Source: Pseudomonas flavescens
GTDB taxonomy: Bacteria > Pseudomonadota > Gammaproteobacteria > Pseudomonadales > Pseudomonadaceae
Length of the DNA stretch: 64,000 nt
Assembly (NCBI RefSeq): GCF_013408425.1
Contig: NZ_JACBYV010000001.1
Span: 4,278,001 to 4,342,000, forward strand
Reading direction: 5' to 3'
Part shown: positions 28,910 to 38,376 of the stretch, in pieces
How the letters are laid out: each line of letters begins with the position of its first letter
Position numbering within the stretch: position 1 is the stretch's first letter
Program-made: the position numbers and the translations under genes
Notes under the pieces: model-generated
What the model was told of the DNA's origin: nothing
The model's input: only the letters and a program-made list of their open reading frames with translations
Database searches by the model: none

Positions 28910-29461
28910 ATGCTGGAAAATCTGCTGCAGCACTTCGGTTACCCGGCACTGGCGCTGGGTACCTTTCTCGAGGGCGAAATGTCGTTGTTGCTGGCTGCCT
29001 ACCTGGCGTTGCGCGGCATCCTCGACATCGAGCTGGTGATGTTCTTCGCCTTTCTCGGCACCTACGCCAGTGACCAGCTGTGGTTCCACCTCGGGCGTCG
29101 CCACGGCCGCCGCATTCTCGACAATCGCCCCCAGTGGCAGGCGCTCAGCGACAAGGCACTGGTGTATCTGCGTCGCCACCCGGACCTCTGGGTGCTGGGC
29201 TTTCGCTTCTTTTACGGCATGCGCACGGTGATGCCGCTGGCCATTGGCCTGTCCGGCTACCCGCGTCGCCGTTACGTAATTCTCGATGCCATCGGCGCAG
29301 CGATCTGGGCCATCGTGCTCGGCACCCTCGCCTACAAACTCGGCCGTGCACTCGAAGGCCTGCTTGGTGAGCTGCATCAGGTTCAGTTGTACGTCTTCGC
29401 GGGTCTGCTGATCATCGGCCTGGGCATCTGGCTGTACCGTCGTAGACAGCGCCGCGGTTGA
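28910..29461 (+). CDS. DedA family membrane protein
   Basis: A 183-residue inner-membrane protein of the DedA/SNARE-associated family, implicated in undecaprenyl-phosphate or lipid flipping and envelope homeostasis. The motif FRFFYGMRTVMPLAIGLSGYPRR near residue 100 is the family signature (F-R-x-x-x-G-x-R), and hydrophobic segments flank it. The ATG at 28910 is the natural family start, though the ribosome-binding site is weak; an in-frame TTG 60 bp upstream is less likely. It diverges from hemB across 247 bp. Confidence 0.9.
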   Translation: MLENLLQHFGYPALALGTFLEGEMSLLLAAYLALRGILDIELVMFFAFLGTYASDQLWFHLGRRHGRRILDNRPQWQALSDKALVYLRRHPDLWVLGFRFFYGMRTVMPLAIGLSGYPRRRYVILDAIGAAIWAIVLGTLAYKLGRALEGLLGELHQVQLYVFAGLLIIGLGIWLYRRRQRRG

Positions 29462-29609
29462 TGCACCGTACTTGACGTCGGCCTCACAAGCGTTCAAAAG
29501 CCTGTAACAATTGGCTGACTGACCAGTCATAACAGAAGACACGTTACCCCAAGCGAGACCGCCGGACGCAAGATCCGGGCTCGGCTCGTACCTCATCAGG
29601 AGTTGGTCG

Positions 29610-30269
29610 ATGAACAAGAAAGTCGCAGTGATTCTTTCCGGTTGTGGCGTCTATGACGGCTCGGAGATCCACGAAAGCGTGATCACCCTGCTGCGCCTCG
29701 ACCAACGCGGCGCCGAAGTGCAGTGCTTCGCGCCGGACATCGATCAGGCACACGTACTCAACCACCTCAGCGGCGAAGAAATGCAGCCAGCGCGTAACGT
29801 GCTGGTGGAGTCCGCACGTATCGCCCGCGGCAACATCAAGGACGTACGCGAACTGCGCGCCGACGACTTCGATGCGCTGATCCTGCCGGGCGGCTTCGGT
29901 GCCGCCAAGAATCTTTCCGACTTCGCCAGCGCCGGCGCCGACTGCACCGTGCAGGCCGACGTACTGACCGCTGCGCAGTCGTTCGTCAGCGCATCCAAAC
30001 CCGTCGGCCTGATCTGCATCGCTCCGGCAATGGCGGCGCGCATCTTCGGCGCTGGCGTGACCTGCACCATCGGCCATGATGCCGATACCGCAGCGGCCCT
30101 GAGCAAGATGGGCGCCGAGCATGTCGAGTGCAACGTCGAAGATATCGTCGAGGATACCCAGCGCAAGCTGGTGACCACGCCGGCCTACATGCTGGCCAAC
30201 TCGATCTCTCAGGCCGCGTCGGGGATCAACAAACTGGTGGATCGGGTGCTTGAACTGACACACGAGTGA
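29610..30269 (+). CDS. elbB: Isoprenoid biosynthesis glyoxalase ElbB
   Basis: A 219-residue DJ-1/PfpI-like protein whose E. coli homologue is glyoxalase III-like and linked to lycopene yield. N-terminal KVAVILSGCGVYDGSEIHES and the LPGGFGAAKNLSDFA motif are typical. A candidate catalytic Cys lies in LICIAPAMAARIFG near residue 133. The ATG at 29610 follows CAGGAG. It is monocistronic in this layout. The physiological role is not settled for the family. Confidence 0.93.
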   Translation: MNKKVAVILSGCGVYDGSEIHESVITLLRLDQRGAEVQCFAPDIDQAHVLNHLSGEEMQPARNVLVESARIARGNIKDVRELRADDFDALILPGGFGAAKNLSDFASAGADCTVQADVLTAAQSFVSASKPVGLICIAPAMAARIFGAGVTCTIGHDADTAAALSKMGAEHVECNVEDIVEDTQRKLVTTPAYMLANSISQAASGINKLVDRVLELTHE

Positions 30270-30290
30270 CGACCAGCTGCGCGGCGGCTC

Positions 30291-30430
30291 TGCGGCGTTA
30301 GAAACAGGCTCAAAAAGGCGCTTGCGGCTAACGCACTTCAGTGCGGCCCCGAAGGGGCGAGCGAAGCGAGTCATGCTCATGTACAAGAGCACACTCCGCT
30401 TCCTCGCCTGTTCTTGTGCGGGCGCCTAGC
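30291..30430. repeat. Degenerate palindromic intergenic repeat
   Basis: TTAGAAACAGGCTC (from 30299) and CGCCTGTTCTTG (30405-30416) form imperfect inverse arms. The inside carries CATGCTCATGTACAAGAGC and ACACTCCGCTT, a combination I recognise as a recurrent Pseudomonas intergenic repeat. A short GC-rich insert separates the halves. No gene is seen between 30270 and 30477. Confidence 0.4.
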
Positions 30431-30477
30431 CCTTGCAGAGCTCTAGCTCGCTAGCTCGTCAGCAAGTAGGGAACCCT

Positions 30478-30930
30478 TCAACCGCGCGAAAGACGCGTCA
30501 GCAGACGATCCAGCGCGTTGGCGAAAGCCTGCCGATCTCTGTCGCCATAGGCGGCCTGACCACCACCGACCTGCCCCTGCTCACGCAGGTCGGTGAACAG
30601 GTTACGCACCGCCAGACGCTCGCCCATATTGCGCTCGTCGAACTCCTTGCCCCGCGGATCCAGCGCCAAGACGCCTTTCTTCACCAGCCGATCGGCCAGC
30701 GGCACATCGCTGCAGATCACCAACTCGCCGGGTACGGCGTGCTCCACCAGATAATCATCGGCCGCATCGGGCCCGCTCGGCACGACGATCAAACGCACAC
30801 AGGCGAAAGCCGGTTTGGGCTGCGCTTGTCCGGCGACCATGACGACCTCGAAGTTACGCTTGAGGGCGAACTTGACCACCTGATCGCGGGCCAGCCGTGG
30901 GCAGGCGTCGGCGTCGATCCATACACGCAT
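30478..30930 (-). CDS. YaiI/YqxD family (DUF188) protein
   Basis: A 150-residue conserved protein with a NYN/PIN-like nuclease-type fold predicted for the family. N-terminal MRVWIDADACPRLARDQVV carries clustered acidic residues and a Cys, and VPSGPDAADDYLV and ICSDVPLADRLVKKG are conserved blocks. Function is unknown. It lies 2 bp after the LysE-type gene, in the same transcription unit. Confidence 0.9.
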   Translation of the reverse strand: MRVWIDADACPRLARDQVVKFALKRNFEVVMVAGQAQPKPAFACVRLIVVPSGPDAADDYLVEHAVPGELVICSDVPLADRLVKKGVLALDPRGKEFDERNMGERLAVRNLFTDLREQGQVGGGQAAYGDRDRQAFANALDRLLTRLSRG

Positions 30931-30932
30931 GC

Positions 30933-31562
30933 TCAGACCGGTGCGCGACGCACAGTGGCCAGCAACGCCGCGGCGCCCACAAACAGCGCACCAAAGCTGC
31001 GGTTCATGATGCGCTGCTGACGCGGCGTGCGCAGCAGGCGCAGAACACGCACGGCCAGGCCGGTATAACCCGCCATGACGATCAGGTCGACAGTCACCAT
31101 GGTCACGCCAATGATCAGGTACTGCTCGGTCAGCGGCGCATGGGGGTTGATGAACTGCGGCAGCACGGCGAGCATGAAGATGATCGCCTTGGGGTTGCCG
31201 AAATTAACCAGAAAGCCGCGCAGCACCAGGCTCAGTGGTCGACCGATGGGGCGTTCGCCGCTGACGTTCATATCAGCCGGCAGTGCGCGCCACTGGCACC
31301 AGCCGAGGTACAACAGGTACACCACGCCAAACCATTTGATCAGGGTGAAGGCCAGCGCCGAAGTCGCCAGGATCGCCCCAACGCCAGCTGCGACGATGGC
31401 GATCTGCAGCGCCAGGCCAAGCTGCAGGCCCAGGGCGTTCCAGTAGCCGCGCCAGAAACCGTACTGCAGCCCCGCGGACATCGATGCGATGGCACCAGCA
31501 CCCGGCGACAGGCTGATCAGCCAGCAGGCAACGAGAAAAGCGAGCCAGGTTTCCAGAGCCAT
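30933..31562 (-). CDS. LysE/RhtB family amino-acid exporter
   Basis: A 209-residue inner-membrane protein with about six hydrophobic segments. N-terminal ETWLAFLVACWLISLSPGAG is the LysE-family signature, and FLVNFGNPKAIIFMLAVLPQF is the conserved mid-region. These proteins export amino acids or homoserine lactone-like compounds; the substrate here is unknown. It is tightly followed by the DUF188 gene (2 bp) and lies 25 bp after the MscS-like gene. Confidence 0.92.
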   Translation of the reverse strand: MALETWLAFLVACWLISLSPGAGAIASMSAGLQYGFWRGYWNALGLQLGLALQIAIVAAGVGAILATSALAFTLIKWFGVVYLLYLGWCQWRALPADMNVSGERPIGRPLSLVLRGFLVNFGNPKAIIFMLAVLPQFINPHAPLTEQYLIIGVTMVTVDLIVMAGYTGLAVRVLRLLRTPRQQRIMNRSFGALFVGAAALLATVRRAPV

Positions 31563-31587
31563 AATGACGACCTCGTATTAGTAACGA

Positions 31588-32175
31588 TCAGGGTTCGATC
31601 TTGCGCGGTGCCGGTACATCGCCGTTGCGCCAGCGCCTGACGGCTTTCTGGAAGAACAGGCTGTTGGGAATCTGCACCCAGGTGCCCGGCGCGTCACCGG
31701 TCAGGTCTTCCAGGGTGGTGTAGAACAGGTTGATATCCAGTACCCGGCCCCGAACGCCCGGCTTGTCGGCGCTTTCCAGCACCTCGACGCAGTCGCCGAT
31801 ACGGAACGGCCCGAGGGCGAAGATCAGCAGCGCGCAGAACAGGTTCGACAATACGCTCCAAATGGCGAAGAAAGCGATAGCGGCAACCGCGACGAAACCG
31901 GTCAGCGCGCCCCACAACACCTGCGCCGAGACTCCCAGTCGCTCGAGTACCAGCATGAAGGCGCTGCCCAGGATCAGCCAGCGGGTCAGGCCGCGCAACG
32001 GCACCAGCAACTCCGCTGGCAGTTGCGGATAGCGGTGGCCCAGGCGGGTGATGCCACGGGTAAGGATGCGCTGCGCCAGCCAGGCCAGCGCCAGAATCAG
32101 GATGACCTGACCGGTGCGCATCAGCGGCTGACTCCAGGCCGTCAACCAGGCCAGATCGATAACGTCGAAATTCAA
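31588..32175 (-). CDS. Small MscS-family mechanosensitive channel protein
   Basis: A 195-residue membrane protein with three hydrophobic segments followed by the beta domain (FRIGDCVEVLE, DINLFYTTLE, IPNSLFFQKAVRRW). The pore-helix region is WGALTGFVAVAAIAFFAIWS. The start is best taken as a TTG at 32175 that overlaps the yheS stop (TTGA) behind GGAGG; an ATG 57 bp upstream lies inside yheS. It is shorter than E. coli MscS because the C-terminal domain is missing. It is translationally coupled to yheS. Confidence 0.85.
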   Translation of the reverse strand: MNFDVIDLAWLTAWSQPLMRTGQVILILALAWLAQRILTRGITRLGHRYPQLPAELLVPLRGLTRWLILGSAFMLVLERLGVSAQVLWGALTGFVAVAAIAFFAIWSVLSNLFCALLIFALGPFRIGDCVEVLESADKPGVRGRVLDINLFYTTLEDLTGDAPGTWVQIPNSLFFQKAVRRWRNGDVPAPRKIEP

Positions 32176-34082
32176 CCTATTGCCTCCAGTTCCTGTTGCA
32201 GGGTTTCCAGGGTCTCCAGCGCTTCCAGCCACTGCTCTTCCAGCTCGGCTTCACGGCTCTTGAGCCCGGCCTGGTCGGCCAGCGCCTGGCGCAACTCGTC
32301 CTTGCGGGCGGCCTCGTAAATCCCGCTATCGCCCAGCCGCTCCTCCAGTTCCGCAAGCTTGCCCTGCACCTGGCCAAGTTCGGCTTCGAGCTTGTCCGCC
32401 GCTTTCTTGTGCGGTGCCAACTGCTGACGCAGGGCAGCCGCGGCCTGGCGCTGCCCCCGCTTGTCGTTGCCGCTGCCGGCCGAAGTGGCGACCGCCGGAG
32501 CGGCCTGCCGCTGACGATAATCCACCAGCCAACGCGCGTAATCTTCCAGATCACCGTCGAACGGCGCCACGCGGCCGTCGGCGACCAGCAGGAACTCGTC
32601 GGTGGTGCTCTTGAGCAGGTGCCGATCGTGAGACACCACCACCACTGCACCGGCGAACTCCTGCAGCGCCATGGTCAGTGCCAGGCGCATCTCCAGATCC
32701 AGGTGGTTGGTCGGTTCATCGAGCAGCAGCAGGTTGGGTTTGCCCCAGGCGATCAGCGCCAGGGCCAGACGGGCCTTTTCGCCACCCGAGAAATTCAGCA
32801 CCGGCTCATCGCAGCGCGGCCCGCGGAAGTCGAAGCCCCCCAGGAAATCGCGCAGCGTCTGCTCGCGCTCGGTCGGCGCGATGCGCTGCAGGTGCAGCAA
32901 GGGGCTGGCCTTGTCGTCCAGCGCATCGAGCTGATGCTGGGCGAAGTAGCCGATCACCAGATTCTCGCCACGCTGCAGGCTGCCACTCAACGGCTGCAGC
33001 TCAGCGGAGAGGTTCTTGATCAGCGTCGATTTGCCCGCACCGTTGGGGCCGAGCAGCCCAATGCGGGCACCCGGCACCAGGCTCAGCTTGACCTGTTGCA
33101 GAATGGTCTTGTCGCCATAACCGAGGCGACCTTCGCTGAGGCTGAGCAGCGGCGTGGAAATCTTGTCGGCCTCGCGAAACACGAAATCGAAGGGCGAGTC
33201 GACGTGGGCGGCGCTCAGCTCCTCCATGCGCTCAAGTGCCTTGATGCGGCTCTGCGCCTGGCGGGCCTTGGTCGCCTGGGCCTTGAAGCGGGCGATGTAC
33301 TTTTCCATGTGCGCGCGCTGCGCTTGCTGTTTCTCGTACGCTTGCTGCTGTTGAGCCAGACGCTCTGCGCGGGTGCGCTCGAAGGCACTGTAGCCTCCGC
33401 GATAGAGGGTCAGCTTGCGCTGATCGACATGGGCGACGTGGTCTACCACGGCATCGAGAAAATCCCGGTCATGGGAGATCAGCAGCAAGGTGCCGGGATA
33501 GCTCTGCAACCAGCCTTCGAGCCAGAGAATGGCATCCAGATCCAGGTGGTTGGTCGGTTCGTCGAGCAGCAGCAGATCGGATGGGCACATCAGCGCCTGG
33601 GCCAGGTTCAGGCGCATCCGCCAGCCACCGGAGAAGTCGCCGACCCGGCGATCCATCTGCGCGTTGTCGAAGCCCAGACCGGCCAGCAGCTTGCGTGCGC
33701 GAGCGTCGGCGGTATAGCCGTCGGCGCTGTCCAGCTCACTGTGCAGGCGAGCGATGGCGCTGCCATCCTGGCGCTGTTCAGCAGTCGCCAGCTCAGCCTG
33801 CACGCGGCGCAGGTTGTGGTCGCCGTCGAGCACGTAGTCCACAGCCAGGCGCTCGAGGTTGTCGACCTCCTGGCGCATGTGGGCGATGCGCCAGTCGCCA
33901 GGCAACAGGCAATCGCCGGCGTCCGGGGTCAACTCGCCCCGCAGCAGGGCGAACAGGCTGGATTTGCCGGCGCCATTGGCACCGATCAGACCGGCTTTGT
34001 GGCCGGCGTGCAGGGTCAGCTCGGCGTCTTCTAGCAGACGCTGCGGGCCACGCTGTAAGGTAAGGTTCAGGAGTCGGATCAT
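32172..34082 (-). CDS. yheS: ABC-F family ATPase YheS
   Basis: A 636-residue cytoplasmic ABC-F protein with two ATPase domains and no membrane part, likely acting on the ribosome as other ABC-F factors do. Walker A motifs GANGAGKSS and GPNGAGKST; signatures FSGGWRMRLNLAQAL and FSGGEKARLALAL; both Walker B regions read LLLLDEPTNHLDL. The C-terminus is a charged coiled coil. The ATG at 34082 gives a length within one residue of E. coli YheS; in-frame codons upstream lie in the divergent promoter. It faces the TIGR02444 gene across 49 bp. Confidence 0.94.
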   Translation of the reverse strand: MIRLLNLTLQRGPQRLLEDAELTLHAGHKAGLIGANGAGKSSLFALLRGELTPDAGDCLLPGDWRIAHMRQEVDNLERLAVDYVLDGDHNLRRVQAELATAEQRQDGSAIARLHSELDSADGYTADARARKLLAGLGFDNAQMDRRVGDFSGGWRMRLNLAQALMCPSDLLLLDEPTNHLDLDAILWLEGWLQSYPGTLLLISHDRDFLDAVVDHVAHVDQRKLTLYRGGYSAFERTRAERLAQQQQAYEKQQAQRAHMEKYIARFKAQATKARQAQSRIKALERMEELSAAHVDSPFDFVFREADKISTPLLSLSEGRLGYGDKTILQQVKLSLVPGARIGLLGPNGAGKSTLIKNLSAELQPLSGSLQRGENLVIGYFAQHQLDALDDKASPLLHLQRIAPTEREQTLRDFLGGFDFRGPRCDEPVLNFSGGEKARLALALIAWGKPNLLLLDEPTNHLDLEMRLALTMALQEFAGAVVVVSHDRHLLKSTTDEFLLVADGRVAPFDGDLEDYARWLVDYRQRQAAPAVATSAGSGNDKRGQRQAAAALRQQLAPHKKAADKLEAELGQVQGKLAELEERLGDSGIYEAARKDELRQALADQAGLKSREAELEEQWLEALETLETLQQELEAIG

Positions 34083-34131
34083 AATGGCGGCGGATTCTAT
34101 CAGAGTCCCCCGCCGCATACTCGGAGCACGC

Positions 34132-34605
34132 ATGACCGCTGACCTATGGAGCTTCGCCACCACCCTCTACGCGCGCCCAGGCGTCGAAGCCGCGTGCCTG
34201 GAACTGCAGGCCGCCGGTGCGGATGTCTGCCTGCTGCTCTGCGGGCTGTGGCTGGATCGCCGCGGCACGCCATATGACGACGCTCTCGAAGGGCAATTGC
34301 GGCGAGTTTCAACGCAATGGCAGCACGATGTCGTCAAACCGCTCAGAAGCCTGCGCCAGGCGTGGCGCACACCAGCGCAACAAGATACGGCGCTCGCCGC
34401 GCTGCGGCAGCAAGTCAAACGACTGGAATTGGATGCGGAGCGGGAACAACTGAAGCGCCTGGAGACATTGGCTCAGGACAGAGTCCGGCAGCCGGGCAGC
34501 CAGCAACGCCTCTGGCTGGAGGCTCTGGCTGTGCCAGCCGTACAGGCCCGGGAGCACCTGTATGGTGCGAGCCTCAGCCATGGCCTGGATCAGGCTCGGC
34601 TATGA
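34132..34605 (+). CDS. TIGR02444 family conserved protein
   Basis: A 157-residue conserved protein of unknown function. N-terminal LWSFATTLYARPGVEAACLE and LQAAGADVCLLLCGLWLDRRG are the family's recognisable blocks. Much of the rest is charged and helical. The ATG at 34132 follows CGGAG. It is divergent from yheS, as in other Pseudomonas (from memory). A MITE-like element begins 13 bp after its stop. Confidence 0.85.
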   Translation: MTADLWSFATTLYARPGVEAACLELQAAGADVCLLLCGLWLDRRGTPYDDALEGQLRRVSTQWQHDVVKPLRSLRQAWRTPAQQDTALAALRQQVKRLELDAEREQLKRLETLAQDRVRQPGSQQRLWLEALAVPAVQAREHLYGASLSHGLDQARL

Positions 34606-34618
34606 GAAGGACCATCCC

Positions 34619-34841
34619 GCAGGCCGTGTGAAAACGTAGCGAGCGAAGGGCAGGCAAGGGCTGGGCGCCCCCGCCGGCGAAACGTAGCGCAGCGCAGTAA
34701 CAGCCGAAGACTGGCCCGCAGGGCGAACGTAGTGAGTCGCAAGCGCAGTTTAGGCGTTGTAAATGAGCATTTTGACTGGGCTGCAATTCCAGCGGGTTTG
34801 TAACCCAGCATGGCGAGCGCCGTAGTTTTCACACAGCCTGC
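34619..34841. mobile_element. MITE-like element, 223 bp
   Basis: The ends GCAGGCCGTGTGAAAAC (34619-34635) and, on the other strand, GCAGGCTGTGTGAAAAC (34825-34841) are inverted repeats with 16 of 17 matches. The interior has no credible gene; the short minus-strand frame through it is Cys/Arg-rich and looks spurious. This is the form of a non-autonomous transposable element. No clear target-site duplication could be fixed by eye. Confidence 0.6.
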
Positions 34842-34904
34842 CCGATAGCCCCACGGTGAACCGGTGACGCATGAACCCACGAAAGCACAGAGGCCCTGTC
34901 GGGG

Positions 34905-35183
34905 TCAGGCTTGCAACTCCCGATCCAGCACTTCTTCGATTTCGCTCTTGATCTTGCCGCTCATCACCGAAAGCAGGAGGCCGAGATTGAGGTGCAGGTT
35001 AACGCGGTCCTCGCTGACCTCGATCCGTCCGTCGGCGCCACTGCGCTTGAATTCGAGGGTGTCGCCGTTCCACTGGTAACGCACGTCGTATTCGCGCGCC
35101 AGGCGCTCGGCGAGCTTTTCGGCCTTGCCCCGGGCGGCCTCTATCCCCAGATTGTGGGGACGGTCGACGGTAATTTTGGCCAT
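34905..35183 (-). CDS. Polyhydroxyalkanoic acid system family protein
   Basis: A 92-residue protein of the PHA-granule-region family (PF09650), counterpart of PA5062. It starts MAKITVDRPHNLGIEAARGK at the ATG at 35183, behind AGGAG; an upstream in-frame extension is not needed. VNLHLNLGLLLSVMSGKIKSEI is the conserved C-terminal block. In PAO1 the gene lies next to the phaC1ZC2DFI cluster; here the pha genes are not in the window and a MITE-like element is its neighbour. It diverges from ubiE. Confidence 0.88.
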   Translation of the reverse strand: MAKITVDRPHNLGIEAARGKAEKLAERLAREYDVRYQWNGDTLEFKRSGADGRIEVSEDRVNLHLNLGLLLSVMSGKIKSEIEEVLDRELQA

Positions 35184-35330
35184 CAAGGCTCTCCTGACTG
35201 AAATCGCTGGCGGGGGAATATACAAGAAGCACCTGTGACCCACTACCGCGCTTGCAGCCTGGCCCGGGGTTTTAGGTTTAGAATGCCCCCACTCGGCTTT
35301 ATAGAGCCTCGGATTTCAGGAAAGGGCGAC

Positions 35331-36101
35331 ATGAACGATCCGCGCAAGAACGACGGCAGCGAACCCACCACCCACTTCGGCTTCCAGGATGTTCCGGAAA
35401 GCAGAAAAGCGGAGAAGGTCGCCGAAGTGTTCCATTCGGTGGCTGCCAAGTACGACCTGATGAACGACCTGCTTTCCGGCGGCATGCACCGTCTGTGGAA
35501 GCGCTTCACCATCGAGCTGTCCGGCGTGCGCAGCGGCAACCGCGTACTGGACATCGCTGGCGGCACCGGTGACCTGGCCCGCCAGTTCTCGCGCATCGTC
35601 GGCGAGACCGGCGAAGTGGTGCTGGCCGATATCAACGCCTCGATGCTCAAGGTCGGCCGTGACCGCCTGCTCGACCGCGGCGTGTCGGGCAACATCGCAT
35701 TCGTCCAGGCCGACGCCGAAAAGCTGCCCTTCCCGGACAACCATTTCGACTGCGTGACCATCGCCTTCGGCCTGCGCAACGTCACCCACAAGGACGCCGC
35801 CATCGCCTCCATGCTGCGCGTGCTCAAGCCCGGCGGTCGCCTGCTGGTGCTGGAGTTCTCCAAGCCCAAGAGCAGCCTGTTGTCCAAGGTCTACGACACC
35901 TACTCGTTCAACTTCATGCCGCTGGTGGGCAAGCTGGTGACCAACGACGCCGAGAGCTATCGCTACCTGGCCGAGTCGATCCGCATGCACCCGGATCAGG
36001 ACACCCTCAAGGCGATGATGCTCGATGCCGGTTTCGACCGCGTGACCTACCACAACATGACCGGCGGCATCGTCGCCCTACACCGCGGTATCAAGCCCTG
36101 A
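35331..36101 (+). CDS. ubiE: Ubiquinone/menaquinone C-methyltransferase UbiE
   Basis: A 256-residue SAM-dependent methyltransferase acting in ubiquinone synthesis. The SAM motif [15 protein letters not shown] lies near residue 70 and [23 protein letters not shown] is typical. The ATG at 35331 follows AAGGG, and the preceding in-frame codons are leader. It is the first gene of the ubiE-ubiJ-ubiB unit; its TGA shares a base with the ubiJ ATG. Confidence 0.97.
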   Translation: MNDPRKNDGSEPTTHFGFQDVPESRKAEKVAEVFHSVAAKYDLMNDLLSGGMHRLWKRFTIELSGVRSGNRVLDIAGGTGDLARQFSRIVGETGEVVLADINASMLKVGRDRLLDRGVSGNIAFVQADAEKLPFPDNHFDCVTIAFGLRNVTHKDAAIASMLRVLKPGGRLLVLEFSKPKSSLLSKVYDTYSFNFMPLVGKLVTNDAESYRYLAESIRMHPDQDTLKAMMLDAGFDRVTYHNMTGGIVALHRGIKP

Positions 36102-36718
36102 TGCTGACCCTGGCCCTGCTCGCCGGCGTCGAGCGCGGTCTCAACCGCGTACTGGCGCTGGACAGCACCGCCCTGCCACGCCTGGCCCGGCTCAATGGCC
36201 GGGTGATTGCGGTCGAATCGCGCGCACCGGCATTCCAACTGTTCATCCTCGCCGATGGCGAAGGCCTGCGCCTGGCCAGCCAGTGGGCGGGGCAGATCGA
36301 CTGCACCCTGCGCGCGCCGGCCAGCGCTCTGCTGCGCCTGGCGCTGGCCAGGGACAAGCAGGCCGTGCTGCACGCGCCGGAGGTCGACCTCGATGGCGAC
36401 AGCGGCGTGCTGATGGAGCTGGCCGGCGTGCTGCAGGATCTCGAGCTGGACTGGGAATACGAGCTGTCGCGCTGGCTCGGCCCGATCGCCACGCCATTGC
36501 TGGCCGGTCACCTGCGCAGCCGCACGGGCTGGACGCGAGACAATCTGCACAGCCTGCAACTGAGCCTGGCCGATTACCTCAGCGAAGAATCGCGCACGCT
36601 GGTCGGCCGCCGCGAGGCCGAGGCGCGCTTCGCCGAACTGGATGACCTGAAACTTTCCCTCGACCGTCTCGACGCGCGCATCGAGCGCCTCGCCCAACGC
36701 CATAAGCCCATCGCATGA
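36101..36718 (+). CDS. ubiJ: Ubiquinone biosynthesis accessory factor UbiJ
   Basis: A 205-residue soluble protein with an SCP2 lipid-binding domain (about 15-115) and a C-terminal coiled coil ([20 protein letters not shown]). In E. coli it organises the Ubi metabolon with UbiK. Its start overlaps the ubiE stop by 1 bp and its end overlaps the ubiB start by 4 bp, so all three are translationally coupled. Confidence 0.92.
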   Translation: MLTLALLAGVERGLNRVLALDSTALPRLARLNGRVIAVESRAPAFQLFILADGEGLRLASQWAGQIDCTLRAPASALLRLALARDKQAVLHAPEVDLDGDSGVLMELAGVLQDLELDWEYELSRWLGPIATPLLAGHLRSRTGWTRDNLHSLQLSLADYLSEESRTLVGRREAEARFAELDDLKLSLDRLDARIERLAQRHKPIA

Positions 36719-38322
36719 AGCTGCTTGCCGTTCGTCGTCTGTTGCGCATTCTCTACGTGGTCATCCGCTACCGCCTGGATGACCTGCTGTTCGCTCTGCC
36801 GCTGCCCTTCTGGCTGCGTGCACCGCGCTTCCTGCTGCCCTGGCGCTGGGTGCCGCGCGGCAAGGCGTCGCTGAGCCGTGGCGAGAGCCTGCGCCTGGCC
36901 CTCGAGGAACTGGGGCCGATCTTCATCAAGTTCGGCCAGTTGCTGTCCACTCGCCGTGACCTGCTGCCGCCGGATATCGCCGATGAGCTGACCCACCTGC
37001 AGGATCGCGTGCCGCCGTTCGACCCGACCAAGTCCATTGCCCTGATCGAGGAGCAACTGGGCGTGCCGGTCAGCCAGGCGTTCGCCCGCTTCGACACCGA
37101 GCCCCTGGCGTCGGCCTCCGTCGCCCAGGTGCACGCGGCACGGCTGAAAAGTGGCGAGGAAGTGGTGGTCAAGGTGGTGCGCCCCGGCCTCAAGCCGATC
37201 ATCCGCGCCGACATGGCCTGGCTGTTCCTGCTCGCCAAGCTGGCCGAACGCGCCTCCGCCGAAGCCCGCCGCCTGCACCCGGTGGACGTGGTCAGCGACT
37301 ACGAAAAGACCATCTACGACGAACTCGACCTGCTGCGCGAGGCGGCCAACGCCAGCCAGCTGCGGCGCAACTTCGAGGGCTCGGACCTGCTCTACGTGCC
37401 TCAGGTCTACTGGGACTGGTGCCGCCCCAAGGTGCTGGTCATGGAGCGCATCTACGGCATTCAGGTCACCGATCTGGCAACCCTGGCCGACCAGCGCACC
37501 GACATGAAACTGCTGGCCGAACGCGGCGTGGAGATCTTCTTCACCCAGGTGTTCACCCACAGTTTCTTCCATGCCGACATGCACCCGGGCAACATCTTCG
37601 TCAGCACGCGAACGCCATGGAACCCGCAGTACATCGCCATCGACTGCGGCATCATCGGGAGCCTCACATCCGAGGATCAGGACTACCTGGCGCGCAATCT
37701 GGTGGCCTTCTTCAAGCGCGACTACCGCAAGGTAGCGCAGCTGCACATCGATTCCGGCTGGGTGCCCCAGGAGACTCAGGTCAACGATTTCGAAGCGGCG
37801 ATCCGCACCGTGTGCGAACCGATCTTCGAGCGCCCGCTCAAGGACATCTCCTTCGGCCTGCTGCTGATGCGCCTGTTCCAGACCGCGCGGCGCTTCAACA
37901 TGGAGATCCAGCCGCAACTGGTGCTGCTGCAGAAGACCCTGCTCAACATCGAAGGCCTGGGCCGCCAGTTGTACCCGGACCTGGATCTGTGGACGACCGC
38001 CCAGCCGTTCCTCGAGCGCTGGATGCGCCAGCGCGTCAGCCCGCGCAACCTCTTGCACAACCTGCAGAGCCAGGTCGAGCAGGTGCCGCACCTGGCCAAC
38101 ATGACCCGCAGCCTGCTCGAACGCATGGCCCAGCCCCACGCCAACGATCCGCCACCACCATGGCGTGAACGCGACAGCTGGACCCTGCGCCTGATCGGTG
38201 CAGCGCTGATCGGCGGCGGCGTGGTACTGGCCCTGGGCGTCGCCAACCTGAGCGAGCCGAGCCTTGCCTGGCCGGCCTGGCTGATGACCGCAAGCGGTCT
38301 GTACCTGATCCTGCGCCGATAG
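36715..38322 (+). CDS. ubiB: Ubiquinone biosynthesis atypical kinase/ATPase UbiB
   Basis: A 535-residue ADCK-family protein with two C-terminal membrane helices, needed for ubiquinone synthesis. The KxGQ motif is in [16 protein letters not shown]. The Ala-rich nucleotide loop is [21 protein letters not shown] and IDCGIIG form the catalytic and metal site. The ATG overlaps the ubiJ stop (ATGA). A 9-bp stem hairpin starts at its stop codon, before hisI. Confidence 0.97.
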   Translation: MKLLAVRRLLRILYVVIRYRLDDLLFALPLPFWLRAPRFLLPWRWVPRGKASLSRGESLRLALEELGPIFIKFGQLLSTRRDLLPPDIADELTHLQDRVPPFDPTKSIALIEEQLGVPVSQAFARFDTEPLASASVAQVHAARLKSGEEVVVKVVRPGLKPIIRADMAWLFLLAKLAERASAEARRLHPVDVVSDYEKTIYDELDLLREAANASQLRRNFEGSDLLYVPQVYWDWCRPKVLVMERIYGIQVTDLATLADQRTDMKLLAERGVEIFFTQVFTHSFFHADMHPGNIFVSTRTPWNPQYIAIDCGIIGSLTSEDQDYLARNLVAFFKRDYRKVAQLHIDSGWVPQETQVNDFEAAIRTVCEPIFERPLKDISFGLLLMRLFQTARRFNMEIQPQLVLLQKTLLNIEGLGRQLYPDLDLWTTAQPFLERWMRQRVSPRNLLHNLQSQVEQVPHLANMTRSLLERMAQPHANDPPPPWRERDSWTLRLIGAALIGGGVVLALGVANLSEPSLAWPAWLMTASGLYLILRR

Positions 38323-38343
38323 CCAGCCAGCGCCCTGGCTGGC
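38322..38343 (+). other. Intercistronic hairpin between ubiB and hisI
   Basis: GCCAGCCAG and CTGGCTGGC form a perfect 9-bp stem with loop CGCC, directly after the ubiB stop. There is no T-run, so it is more likely a processing or attenuating hairpin than a terminator. Confidence 0.5.
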
Positions 38344-38376
38344 ACACTTGGCTCCAGATATGAAGACGGAAAAGCA

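Noticed and set aside
34574..34786. 70-codon minus-strand frame across the MITE-like element
   Set aside because: Cys/Arg-rich text with no ribosome-binding site; it overlaps the end of the TIGR02444 gene and the element end.
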